64,000 bases of DNA, taken from positions 1,178,001 through 1,242,000 of the forward strand of contig NZ_MEHJ01000001.1 in NCBI RefSeq assembly GCF_001746415.1. The letters run 5' to 3'. A program made the translations under genes and the position numbers. Source of the stretch: Streptomyces agglomeratus (lineage in GTDB: Bacteria; Actinomycetota; Actinomycetes; Streptomycetales; Streptomycetaceae). The notes under the pieces were generated by a model. It did not search any database and had not been told where the DNA came from. It worked only from the letters and a program-made list of their open reading frames with translations. Below are positions 43,893 through 51,933 of this stretch, piece by piece. Numbering within the stretch: the first letter of the stretch is position 1; each line of letters opens with the position of its first letter.

Positions 43893-43994
43893 CGGAGGCC
43901 GGTGGTCAGCGGAGGCCGGTGGAGAGCGGAGGCCGGTGGTCAACGGAGGCCGGTGGAGAGCGGAGGCCGGTGGAGAACCGAAACCGGTGGTCAG
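43893..43994. repeat. 17-bp tandem repeat B
   Basis: Six 17-base units of the type CGGAGGCCGGTGGTCAG run from 43893 to 43994, two main variants (ending GTCAG/GTCAA or GAGAG/GAGAA) mixing with a final diverged copy. The last unit overlaps the stop codon of the LytTR regulator. The unit length is not a multiple of three. Confidence 0.88.
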
Positions 43995-44770
43995 CCGCGG
44001 GCCCTGCGCATCAGCAGTTCGCGCAGCTCCCGCGCGTGGCGGCGGCTCACGGCGAGTTCGGCGTCGCCGACGCGCACGGTCGTCACCCCGGCGTCCAGCC
44101 GCAGTTCGTCGATGCGGCCCAGGGCGACGAGGTGGCGCCGGTGGATCCGGACGAAGCCGCGGGCGGCCCAGCGCTCCTCCAAGGTGGAGAGCGGGATGCG
44201 GACGAGGTGGCTGCCGGCGGGCGTGTGGAGGCGGGCGTAGTCGCCCTGCGCCTCGACGTACGCGATGTCGGCGATCGGGATGAAGCGGGTCACCCCGCCC
44301 AGTTCGACGGGGATCTGGTCGGCGGCGGCGGCGTGCGGCGGGGCAGCGGTCGCGGCCCCTGCCGTGAAGGCGGGGCTCGCCTCGACCTGGTCGCAGACGC
44401 GGCGTACGGCTTCGGCGAGGCGTTCCCTGCGTACCGGCTTCAGGACGTAGTCGACGGCTTTGAGGTCGAACGCCTGGACGGCGAAACCCTCGTGGGCGGT
44501 GACGAAGACGATGAGCGGCGGCCGGGCGAATCCGGCGAGGAGCCGGGCGACGTCGAGTCCGGTGAGCCCGGCCATGTGGATGTCGAGGAAGACGACGTCG
44601 ATGGCGTCGTCGCCGTCGGGGCCCGCGTCGAGTGCGCGGTTGATCCGGCGGAGGGTCTCGGTGGCGTCGGTGGCCCCTTCGGCGCTGCGGACCCGGGGGT
44701 CGGCGCGCAGCAGGTAGAGGAGTTCCTCCAGTGCCGGTCGTTCGTCGTCGACAGCCAGTGCGCGCAACAT
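43991..44770 (-). CDS. LytTR-family response regulator
   Basis: This 259-aa regulator has a receiver domain (LRALAVDDERPALEELLYLL, with phospho-acceptor Asp in VVFLDIHMAGLTGLDVA and Lys in YVLKPVRRERL). The LytTR DNA-binding domain follows (about 155-255: IPIADIAYVEAQGDYARLHT, FVRIHRRHLVALGRIDEL, VSRRHARELRELL). ATG 44770 starts directly at the receiver domain. It is the natural partner of the LytS kinase at 39920-41197; together with the symporter it resembles the pyruvate-sensing BtsSR/YpdAB arrangement. A 17-bp minisatellite follows its stop. Confidence 0.93.
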   Translation of the reverse strand: MLRALAVDDERPALEELLYLLRADPRVRSAEGATDATETLRRINRALDAGPDGDDAIDVVFLDIHMAGLTGLDVARLLAGFARPPLIVFVTAHEGFAVQAFDLKAVDYVLKPVRRERLAEAVRRVCDQVEASPAFTAGAATAAPPHAAAADQIPVELGGVTRFIPIADIAYVEAQGDYARLHTPAGSHLVRIPLSTLEERWAARGFVRIHRRHLVALGRIDELRLDAGVTTVRVGDAELAVSRRHARELRELLMRRARG

Positions 44771-45192
44771 GGTGGGGAGTGTAGGAGCAGGCGGGGTGAC
44801 CCGGACATACGGGTCGCGTACGCACATGCGGTGGGAGCGCGTCAGGCACTGTCACCGCCCGCCGCCGGGTCGTCCCGCGGCGGCAGCGGCGGCGTCGGCC
44901 ACCTCCGGGCAGGCGGCGCGGCACACGCCGGACCGGCCGAGGCGGGAGACGACCTCCGCCTTCCCGCCGGCCCGCGGGGCGTCGAGGACGTACACGCCCA
45001 GCAGCGGCTCCACGTGGGCATCTGTCACCCTCCCCTTCCGTGGCGGCCTGCCAGGGCTCACGAGAAGCGTCCGGCCGCGGAGAAATGCGGCCGGATCGCC
45101 TGGTGGCGTGAGCAAAAACCCCGGGGTCTACGTACCTGAGAATGACCGGTCGGTTACCCCACGAACCACGCGAGCCCCCAAGGAATTGCCCC
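44771..45192. other. Intergenic region without a convincing gene
   Basis: About 420 bp lie between the divergent regulator gene and the anti-sigma gene. A minus-strand frame at 44852-45115 could give 87 residues, but it lacks a good start and ribosome site, so I do not call it. CCCCGGGGTC near 45119 and AAGGAATTG at 45180 (ribosome site of the anti-sigma gene) are the only visible signals. Confidence 0.5.
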
Positions 45193-45888
45193 ATGAGCAC
45201 GGACCAGCGGCATCGGGACGTCGGCGCGTACGCGCTCGGCGTCCTCGATCCAGCGGATTCGTTCCGCTTCGAGGAACATCTGGCCGACTGCGTGACGTGC
45301 GCCGTGCGGCTCGGCGAGTTCGCCGGACTGGAGTCGACGCTGGCCGCGTACGCGCATCCCGGCGGCGGCGCGCAGGTGACGCTGCCACAGCGGCCGTCGG
45401 CCGGGCTGCTGGAGCGGCTGCTCGACCGGGTGGAGGAGGGGCGCCGACAGCGCGGCAGGCGCCGGCTGCGGCTGGTCGCAGCGGCCGCTGCGCTGATCGT
45501 CGCCGGGCCGCTCGCGGCGCTCGGGCTCCAGGCGCCGGCCGGTGAGGAGGGCGGCGAAACGGTACGGCAGTACGCCGCCACCGATCCGGCATCCGGCGTC
45601 TCGGCGTCCGTCGCGCTCCAGGAACGCGCCTGGGGGTCGGGGATCGGGCTCGAACTCGCGCGGGTCGAAGGGCCGCTGGCCTGCGAACTGGTCGTCGTCG
45701 GCACGAACGGCGAGGAGCAGACGGTCACCACCTGGGCGGTCCCGCCGGGCGGCTACGGAATGCCGGGCGTCGCGGGCCACGAGGAGCCGCTGCGCACGCA
45801 GGGCGGCGCGGCGCTGAGCGGAGCCGAGATCGACCGCTTCGAGGTCCGTACGCTCAACGGAAAGCACCTGGTCACGATCGAGGCGTGA
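45193..45888 (+). CDS. Zinc-binding anti-sigma factor
   Basis: This 231-aa membrane protein has an N-terminal anti-sigma domain with the ZAS motif H-x3-C-x2-C (HLADCVTC, His29, Cys33, Cys36) after the helix DVGAYALGVLDPADSFRFEE. A basic stretch (RRQRGRRRLR), one membrane helix (LVAAAAALIVAGPLAALGL, about 92-111) and an extracytoplasmic beta-rich domain follow. It should hold an ECF sigma factor at the membrane. No sigma gene is adjacent; the ECF gene at 38687 is the nearest candidate. ATG 45193 is preceded by AAGGAATTG. Confidence 0.9.
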   Translation: MSTDQRHRDVGAYALGVLDPADSFRFEEHLADCVTCAVRLGEFAGLESTLAAYAHPGGGAQVTLPQRPSAGLLERLLDRVEEGRRQRGRRRLRLVAAAAALIVAGPLAALGLQAPAGEEGGETVRQYAATDPASGVSASVALQERAWGSGIGLELARVEGPLACELVVVGTNGEEQTVTTWAVPPGGYGMPGVAGHEEPLRTQGGAALSGAEIDRFEVRTLNGKHLVTIEA

Positions 45889-45954
45889 GCCCGCCGCCCG
45901 CGCTCCGCGACACCGACCACCCCCACGCCACCTGCCCGTACGCCCCCAGGGGCG

Positions 45955-46815
45955 TTACTTGAGCAGCCGTGACAGTCTGCGGTCCGCGAGCGGCTTGCCG
46001 CCTGTCTGGCAGGTGGGGCAGTACTGCAACGACGAGTCGCTGAACGACACTTCGCGGATCGTGTCGCCGCACACCGGACACGCCTCCCCGGTCCGGCCGT
46101 GCACCCGCAGCCCGCTCTTCTTCTCCGCCTTCAGCCGCCCCGCGGCCACCCCGCGCGATCGCTCGACCGCCTCGGCGAGGGTGCCGCGCAGCGCCTCATA
46201 CAGCGTCGTGATCTCGTCGTCGGTCAGGTTCGCGACGGGCTTGAAGGGCGACATCTTCGCCACGTGCAGGATCTCGTCGCTGTACGCGTTGCCGATCCCG
46301 GCGATCAGGCTCTGGTCGCGCAGGGCTCCCTTGAGCTGCCGTCGTTCACCGTGCAGCAGCTCCGCGAACCGGTCGCGTCCGAAACCGTCGGCGAGCGGAT
46401 CGGGGCCGAGCCGGGCGATGCCCGGCACGTCCGCCGGATCGCGTACGACGTACACGGCGAGGCTCTTCTTCGTGCCGGCTTCCGTCAGGTCGAAACCCGC
46501 GCCGCCCGCCAGGGCGACGCGCAGCGCGAGCGGCCCCTTGCCGGGGCGCGGCGGCTCGGCCGGCAGGTCGTCCTTCCAGCGCAGCCAGCCCGCCCGGGCG
46601 AGGTGGGTCACCATGTGCAGGCCGCCCGCTGCGATGTCGAGGAACTTGCCGTGCCGTCCGACGGAGGTCACCGCGGCGCCCTCCAGCGCGGAGAGCGGCG
46701 GGTCGTACGTCTTGAGCACGCTGATCGCGGCCGGGACGACGCGGGTGATCTCCCGGTGGACCAGGTGCGCGTCGAGGAACTCGCGCAGCGCTTCGACTTC
46801 CGGCAGTTCGGGCAT
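45955..46815 (-). CDS. Fpg/Nei-family DNA glycosylase
   Basis: This 286-aa base-excision enzyme has the N-terminal catalytic PELPEVEALREFL (Pro2 and Glu3 after Met), the conserved Lys in GRHGKFLDI and the helix-two-turn-helix LRDQSLIAGIGNAYSDEILH. The zinc finger is CPVCGDTIREVSFSDSSLQYCPTCQTGG. It removes oxidised bases from DNA and nicks the abasic site. Compared with MutM it is a divergent actinobacterial paralogue (the MutM2 type near the same place in S. coelicolor). It converges with the anti-sigma gene. Confidence 0.93.
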   Translation of the reverse strand: MPELPEVEALREFLDAHLVHREITRVVPAAISVLKTYDPPLSALEGAAVTSVGRHGKFLDIAAGGLHMVTHLARAGWLRWKDDLPAEPPRPGKGPLALRVALAGGAGFDLTEAGTKKSLAVYVVRDPADVPGIARLGPDPLADGFGRDRFAELLHGERRQLKGALRDQSLIAGIGNAYSDEILHVAKMSPFKPVANLTDDEITTLYEALRGTLAEAVERSRGVAAGRLKAEKKSGLRVHGRTGEACPVCGDTIREVSFSDSSLQYCPTCQTGGKPLADRRLSRLLK

Positions 46816-46829
46816 GTTCCCAGCGTGCC

Positions 46830-48170
46830 TCAGCCCGTGGCGGCCCGCAGCAGGGCTGCCGTCTCGTCGGTCATGCTCTCGGCCAGCCGGTCCAGGTCGG
46901 GGACCGCCTTGGCGTCCGCGACGAGGCCGACGTGCACCCGTCCGCCGTACGTCGTGAGGGCGACGGCCAGGGACTGGCCCCGGGCGAGGGGCGCCATCGG
47001 GTAGAGCGCGCGCAGCGGGCTGCCGCCCAGCGAGAGGGTGGAGCGGGGCAGCGGCACGCTCGTCACGAGTACGTCGAAGAGCATCCGCGCCGCGCTGCCC
47101 GCGATCGGGGCGCCGAACCGGTGGGCGAGCGGCGGGAGGTGGTCGGCCAGCACGGCGACCGCGCCGGCGCCGCGCCCCGGCCCTTCGGCCTTGTTGCGGT
47201 CCATGGCCCGGCGCACGGCGGTCAGCCGCGCCCAGGGGTCGGGCTCGGAGACGGGCAGCCCCAGCAGGTAGGCCGACAGTCTGTTGCCGGAGGCCGCCGC
47301 GCTGCCGGGGCGGCGCCGGGACACCGGCACGAGGGCGCGCGGGTCGGCGCCGGGCAGCGGTTCGCCGCGCTCCAGCATCCAGCGGCGCAGACCTCCGGCG
47401 ACGACGGCGAGGAGCACGTCGTTCGCCGTGCCGCCCGAGACCCGGCGGATCCCGCGTACGTCGTCCAGCCCCAGCACGGCGGTGGCGAGCCGCCGGGTCC
47501 CGCTGGAGCCCGCCGCGAACGCGCTCGCCCCCCGCAGGTCGAACCTGCTGGCCCGCATCACGGAGGCACCGATGCCGACGGCCCGGCTCAGCTCCTCGAT
47601 CCGGTCGCGGGCGAAGCCGACGACCTGGTGCGGCCCCGGCAGCCACGACCGGGGCGGCACGCTGCGCTCCCGCCGGGCTCCCGCCGCGCCCGCGCCCGCG
47701 ATCTGGTCGAAGATGCCGGCTCCGATGGCGACGGCGCGCATGCCGTCGGCGAGGGCGTGGTGCAGTTTGACGAGTACGGCGAACATCCCGGAGTCCGCGG
47801 CGGTCAGGACGTACATCTCCCAGGGCGGCAGTCCGCGTTCGAGCGGCTGTTCCATCAGCTCGCCGGCGATCCCGGTGGCGTGGGCGGCGAAGTCCCCGCC
47901 GGGGAGCCGGATCTGCCGTACGTGGCGGCGTACGTCGAAGTCCTTGGCCGCGAACCAGGCCGCCCCGCCCACGGGGAGCAGGACGGCGCGTACGCGCATT
48001 CTCAGCCGGGGGATGGCGGCGGCGCGCCCGGCCAGCAGCCCGGCGACCCGGTCACCGTCGGCCGCCGACGTGCCCTCGAAGAAGGCGAGGGCGCCCAGGT
48101 GCATGGGATGTTCGGTGGATTCGAGGTGCCAGAACGCCAGGTCAAGCGGTGCCAGAAGCTCGGTGCTCAA
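46830..48170 (-). CDS. Wax ester synthase/diacylglycerol acyltransferase (WS/DGAT)
   Basis: This 446-aa acyltransferase has the catalytic HHxxxDG motif in VKLHHALADGMRA (His137, His138, Asp142, Gly143). The N-terminal LAPLDLAFWHLESTEHPMHLGAL and the C-terminal NDVLLAVVAGGLRRWML and SGNRLSAYLLGLPVSEPD patterns are typical of the family. It makes storage lipids (triacylglycerol or wax esters) from acyl-CoA; SCO0958 of S. coelicolor is the likely counterpart. It lies 14 bp upstream of the Fpg gene on the same strand. Confidence 0.93.
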   Translation of the reverse strand: MSTELLAPLDLAFWHLESTEHPMHLGALAFFEGTSAADGDRVAGLLAGRAAAIPRLRMRVRAVLLPVGGAAWFAAKDFDVRRHVRQIRLPGGDFAAHATGIAGELMEQPLERGLPPWEMYVLTAADSGMFAVLVKLHHALADGMRAVAIGAGIFDQIAGAGAAGARRERSVPPRSWLPGPHQVVGFARDRIEELSRAVGIGASVMRASRFDLRGASAFAAGSSGTRRLATAVLGLDDVRGIRRVSGGTANDVLLAVVAGGLRRWMLERGEPLPGADPRALVPVSRRRPGSAAASGNRLSAYLLGLPVSEPDPWARLTAVRRAMDRNKAEGPGRGAGAVAVLADHLPPLAHRFGAPIAGSAARMLFDVLVTSVPLPRSTLSLGGSPLRALYPMAPLARGQSLAVALTTYGGRVHVGLVADAKAVPDLDRLAESMTDETAALLRAATG

Positions 48171-48285
48171 TGAGCCCTCACGTCGTCGGTGGCCGGTGGG
48201 AGAGCCGCAGTCAATACCGAACGATCGGCTACGGTCAAGTACGACCTGACCACAGAACGTTACCGAACAGTATGGTCAGGAGCGC

Positions 48286-50379
48286 TCAGGGCCGGTCGGG
48301 CACGACGAACTCGCACCAGACGCACTTGCCGCTGCCCCGCGATTCGACGCCCCACACGTCCGCCAGCCGGTCGACGAGCATCAGCCCCCGCCCCGACACC
48401 CCCGACTCCCCCGCCTCTCGGCGGCGCGGCAGCGCGCTGGAGCGGTCCTCGACCTCGATCCGCAGTCTGCGCTCGGCGCCGGCCAGTACGCGGGCGGTGA
48501 TGACGGCCCCGCCGTCCGTGTGCATCAGCGCGTTGGTCATCAGCTCGTCGGCGGCCAGCTCGATCTCGTCCGCGCGCTCGCGGGCCCCCCAGGCCCGGAC
48601 CGCCGCCCGGACCATGTGCCGCGCCGAGCTCAGCGCTTCGGGGTCGTTCTGCGCGACGTGCTGCTGTAGCCGCCCGCCGGCCCTGGGTACGTCCGCGCCC
48701 TTGCGGAGGAGCAGCAGCAGCGCCACATCGTCCTCGCCGCCCCGCTCGTCGACGACTTCGCACAGTTTGTCGGCGAGCTGCTGGAGGTCGCGGGGCCCGG
48801 TGCGGACCAGGGCGGAAAGCATCTGCATGCCGTCGTCGAGGTCGGCGCCCGGCAGTTCCACGAGCCCGTCGGTGCACAGCAGCAGGGCCTGGCCGGGGTC
48901 GAGCTCGACCGTCGTCACCGGGTATTCGAGCTGACCGAACTCCGCCGAGAGGCCGAGCGGCAGGCCGCCCTCGACGGGCAGCCGGCGGCACGTGCCGTCG
49001 GCGTGGCGCACGAGCGGGTCGATGTGACCGGCCCGTACGAGCTGGACCACCCCGGTGGTCAGGTCGGTCTCGGCGTACGTACAGGTGGCGAAGCGGTCGG
49101 TGTCCAGCTCGTCGAGGAATACGGACGCCCGTGCCATCACCGTGGCCGGCGTGTGGCCCTCGGCGGCGTACGCGCGCAGCACGATGCGCAGCTGTCCCAT
49201 GACGGCGGCGGCGTGCGTGTCATGGCCCTGTACGTCGCCGATGACGGCGCCGACGCGTCCGCCCGGCAGCGGAATCACGTCGTACCAGTCGCCGCCGACG
49301 TCACGGCCGAGGCGGGCCGCACGGTAGCGGACGGCGATCTGCGCACCGGGGACGGACGGGATACGGCGCGGCAGCATGGCCTGCTGGAGGCCCTCGGCCA
49401 GGTCCTTGTCCTGCTCGAAGAGCATGGCCCGCTGGAGGCTCTGCGCGATGCTGCTGCCCAGCGCGATCAGGACGTTGCGCTCGTCTGAGGTGAACCCGAT
49501 CCGGTCGCCGTACAGCAGCCCCAGCGCGCCGACGGGGCGGGCCTGGGCGATCAGCGGCAGGTAGGCGGCGGAGGTGATGCCGAGGCCCCTGATGTGCGGC
49601 CAGAGCATCGGGTAGGAGTTGGCGAAGTCTTCCGGCGACTCGATGAAACGGGGCGCGAGGGTACGGACCACCTCGCTCATCGGGTACTGCTCGTCGATCC
49701 GCGTGTAGCGGGTGCCGGGCACGAACGAGCCGTCGGGGCCGTCGGCGACGAGATGGATGCGGCCCGCCTCGACCAGCCCCATCACGAGGCTGGTCGCGCC
49801 GAGGTTCTCCAGGCCCTGCGAGTCGTTGAGCACGTCGATGACGTCCTTGACGGTGCGCGCGTGGGCGAGTGCGGCGGTCGTGCCCTGGACCAGGCTGGTC
49901 TTGCGGCGCCGTTCCGCGTCGTGTTCGAGCCGGTCGGTGGAGTCGGCGAGTTCCTGGGTGGCGTCGCGGACGATGCCGATGATGCGGCGCGGCCGGCCGG
50001 TGGTGTCACGGCGTACGCAGCCCTGGGTGTGGGTCCAGCGCAGGCTGCCGTCGCGGCAGCGGATGCGGAAGTAGGCGCCGTACGTCACGCTGCCGTCCTT
50101 CAGCGCCTGGGAGACCTGGGCGTCCAGGCGGGCCGCCTCGGTGGGCGGCACACGGCCGGCGAGCTCCTCCGGGCGGCCGGAGTACTCGTCGGGGCGCAGG
50201 TCGAAGACGGCGAGGGCGGACTCGTCCATCCGCATGAGCCCGCTGTCGAGGTCCCAGTCGAAGCCCCCCATGCCGAGCACGGACCCGTACACATCGAAAA
50301 AGCAGCACGCCACACCGCCTTTCCGCTCCCAGCAGCGGCAGTACTCCGCCGCCCCGCCGCCCCCTGCGCCCGCGTCCAT
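48286..50379 (-). CDS. PAS-GAF-PP2C (SpoIIE)-HATPase signalling phosphatase
   Basis: This 697-aa protein reads, in order, a PAS domain (about 37-145, FDWDLDSGLMRMDESALAVF), a GAF domain (about 165-320), a SpoIIE-type PP2C phosphatase (about 345-560; LGRDVGGDWYDVIPL, GDVQGHD, LLCTDGLVELPG) and an anti-sigma-type HATPase (about 580-690; IELAADELMTNALMHTDGG and GRGLMLVDRL). Such proteins both dephosphorylate anti-anti-sigma factors and bind or phosphorylate sigma partners, acting in stress or developmental control. The start may be later (GTG or ATG before GGFDWDL), since the first 30 residues are Gly/Cys-rich. It diverges from the YndJ operon. Confidence 0.9.
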   Translation of the reverse strand: MDAGAGGGGAAEYCRCWERKGGVACCFFDVYGSVLGMGGFDWDLDSGLMRMDESALAVFDLRPDEYSGRPEELAGRVPPTEAARLDAQVSQALKDGSVTYGAYFRIRCRDGSLRWTHTQGCVRRDTTGRPRRIIGIVRDATQELADSTDRLEHDAERRRKTSLVQGTTAALAHARTVKDVIDVLNDSQGLENLGATSLVMGLVEAGRIHLVADGPDGSFVPGTRYTRIDEQYPMSEVVRTLAPRFIESPEDFANSYPMLWPHIRGLGITSAAYLPLIAQARPVGALGLLYGDRIGFTSDERNVLIALGSSIAQSLQRAMLFEQDKDLAEGLQQAMLPRRIPSVPGAQIAVRYRAARLGRDVGGDWYDVIPLPGGRVGAVIGDVQGHDTHAAAVMGQLRIVLRAYAAEGHTPATVMARASVFLDELDTDRFATCTYAETDLTTGVVQLVRAGHIDPLVRHADGTCRRLPVEGGLPLGLSAEFGQLEYPVTTVELDPGQALLLCTDGLVELPGADLDDGMQMLSALVRTGPRDLQQLADKLCEVVDERGGEDDVALLLLLRKGADVPRAGGRLQQHVAQNDPEALSSARHMVRAAVRAWGARERADEIELAADELMTNALMHTDGGAVITARVLAGAERRLRIEVEDRSSALPRRREAGESGVSGRGLMLVDRLADVWGVESRGSGKCVWCEFVVPDRP

Positions 50380-50495
50380 GGGCTCACGCTAGGCGCAGCT
50401 CGCGGCGGGCGCATGCGGGACGGCGGCCGCCCCCTGGTACGCCGCCCGCCGCCAGGTGCGGGAGCCCGGGGCGGTCCGCACCCGGGAACAGAGAC

Positions 50496-50553
50496 TTGAA
50501 CGTGTTCAATTTTCACCGTAGGGTCGCCCCGAGATGATTTGAACACGTTCAAA
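50496..50553. promoter_or_regulatory. Two TetR-like operators upstream of the YndJ operon
   Basis: TTGAACGTGTTCAA (50496-50509) and TTTGAACACGTTCAAA (50538-50553) share the arms TTGAAC/GTTCAA; their centres are 43 bp apart and the second core is the reverse complement of the first. The downstream site ends 13 bp before GTG 50567. The arm pattern is common for TetR-family operators. No TetR gene lies in the window. Confidence 0.7.
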
Positions 50554-50566
50554 CAGGGGGTTCGCG

Positions 50567-51415
50567 GTGTCCGTGCTGGTCAATCTGATCGTGATGCTCG
50601 GGATGCTCGTCATCGTCCCCATGGGGCTGCGGCTCTTCGGTTCGCCCGGGCTCACCCGGATCCGGCGGCTGTGGCCGCTGCTCGCGGCGCCGGGAGCCGT
50701 CGCTCTGTGGCTGCCGCGCGGCCCGGCCGCCACCGCGCTCGCCGCGGTGTACGCCGCCGGAACGCTGGCCCTCGCGCTGCACGCCCCGGCGCGGCTGGCC
50801 CGGACCCGCTCGCTCGACCCGGCCGAGATCGCCGTACTCACCGCGCTCGCGACCCCGTCGGTCGCGGGCCTCGCGCTGGTCGCCGAGCGGTCGGGGCACG
50901 AACTGTTCGGCTTCGACCTGGAGATCCTCGCGCTCACCGTGCCCCACTTCCACTTCGCGGGCTTCGCAGCCGCCCTGGTGGCGGGGCTGGTGTGCCGGAC
51001 GACCGCGAACCGGCCGGCCGGCCGGTTCGCGGCGCTGAGCGTGCCGCTCGGCACGCTGCTCGTGCTGGCCGGGTACTTCGTCGACGACTGGGCCGAGCTG
51101 GCCGGAGCCGTCGTACTCACCGCCGGCATGTGGGCGGTGGCGCTGCTGACCTGGCAGGACGTACGGGACGACCGACAGGACCGGACGACCCGCACGCTGC
51201 TCGCCGTTTCGGCCGCCGTCCTGGTCGCGACGATGCTGCTGGCCCTCAGCTGGGCGCTCGGCGAAGCGACCGGCCTTCCGCACCCCGGTCTGACCTGGAT
51301 GGCCGCCACCCACGGTCTGGGCAACGCGCTGGGGTTCGCACTGTGCGCGGTGCTGGCCTGGCGGCGACTCGACCGACGACTCGACCCACGATTCGCCAAG
51401 GAGAACACCGTATGA
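50567..51415 (+). CDS. YndJ-like integral membrane protein
   Basis: This 282-aa membrane protein has about eight helices (VLVNLIVMLGMLVIVPMGL, then repeated Ala/Leu/Val-rich segments). It contains the YndJ family motif VPHFHFAGFAAAL with paired His residues and a late MAATHGLGNALGFAL. The function of YndJ proteins is unknown. GTG 50567 follows AGGGGG at 6 bases. Its TGA overlaps the ATG of the DUF1990 gene, so the three genes here form one operon under the two TetR-like sites. Confidence 0.87.
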   Translation: MSVLVNLIVMLGMLVIVPMGLRLFGSPGLTRIRRLWPLLAAPGAVALWLPRGPAATALAAVYAAGTLALALHAPARLARTRSLDPAEIAVLTALATPSVAGLALVAERSGHELFGFDLEILALTVPHFHFAGFAAALVAGLVCRTTANRPAGRFAALSVPLGTLLVLAGYFVDDWAELAGAVVLTAGMWAVALLTWQDVRDDRQDRTTRTLLAVSAAVLVATMLLALSWALGEATGLPHPGLTWMAATHGLGNALGFALCAVLAWRRLDRRLDPRFAKENTV

Positions 51416-51933
51416 GCACCTTCACCTACCCCGAGGTCGGCGCCACCCGGCAGGACACCCTGCCCGCCGGCTACCACCACCTGCGCCACCGCGTTCCCGT
51501 GGGCGCCGGACGCGCCGCCTTCGAAGCGGCGGGCAGGGCGGTGACCACCTGGCGGCTGCACCGGGCGTCGGGCGTGCGGGTACGGGCGGACGCCGCGCGG
51601 GCCGAGCCCGGCGTGGCCGTCGAGTGCGCGATCGGCATCGGACCGCTGCGCCTGACCGCACCGTGCGTGGTCGTCTGGACGGCGTACGAGAGCGACCGGA
51701 CCGGATTCGCGTACGGGACGACGGGCCGGCACCCGGAACGCGGCGAGGAGTCGTTCGTCGTGGAGCTGGCCGACGACGGAACGGTGTGGTTCACCGTCAC
51801 CGCGTTCAGCCTGCCGGGCCGCTGGTACACCCGGCTCGCCGGATCCTTCGTGCCCGTCTGCCAGCACTGGTACGCCCGGCGCCTCGGCAGGACCCTCCAG
51901 CGGATCGCCGCGGGAGCACCCGTACGCCGATAA
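51412..51933 (+). CDS. DUF1990 family protein
   Basis: This 173-aa protein of the DUF1990 family begins STFTYPEVGATR and contains GYHHLRHRVPVGAG, GIGPLRLTAPCVVVWTAYES, RTGFAYGTTGRHPERGEESF and the close SFVPVCQHWYARRLGRTL. The family has a START-like or lipid-binding type fold by prediction. It usually travels with YndJ and membrane proteins of lipid metabolism. The ATG overlaps the YndJ stop (ATGA), and its TAA overlaps the next ATG (TAATG). Confidence 0.9.
   Translation: MSTFTYPEVGATRQDTLPAGYHHLRHRVPVGAGRAAFEAAGRAVTTWRLHRASGVRVRADAARAEPGVAVECAIGIGPLRLTAPCVVVWTAYESDRTGFAYGTTGRHPERGEESFVVELADDGTVWFTVTAFSLPGRWYTRLAGSFVPVCQHWYARRLGRTLQRIAAGAPVRR

Noticed and set aside
43893..43994. CRISPR-like array
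   Set aside because: Units are contiguous 17-mers with no spacers, and no cas genes are present; it is a minisatellite.
44852..45115. An 87-residue minus-strand frame between the LytTR and anti-sigma genes
   Set aside because: It would need a TTG start, has no ribosome site, and shows no recognisable motif.
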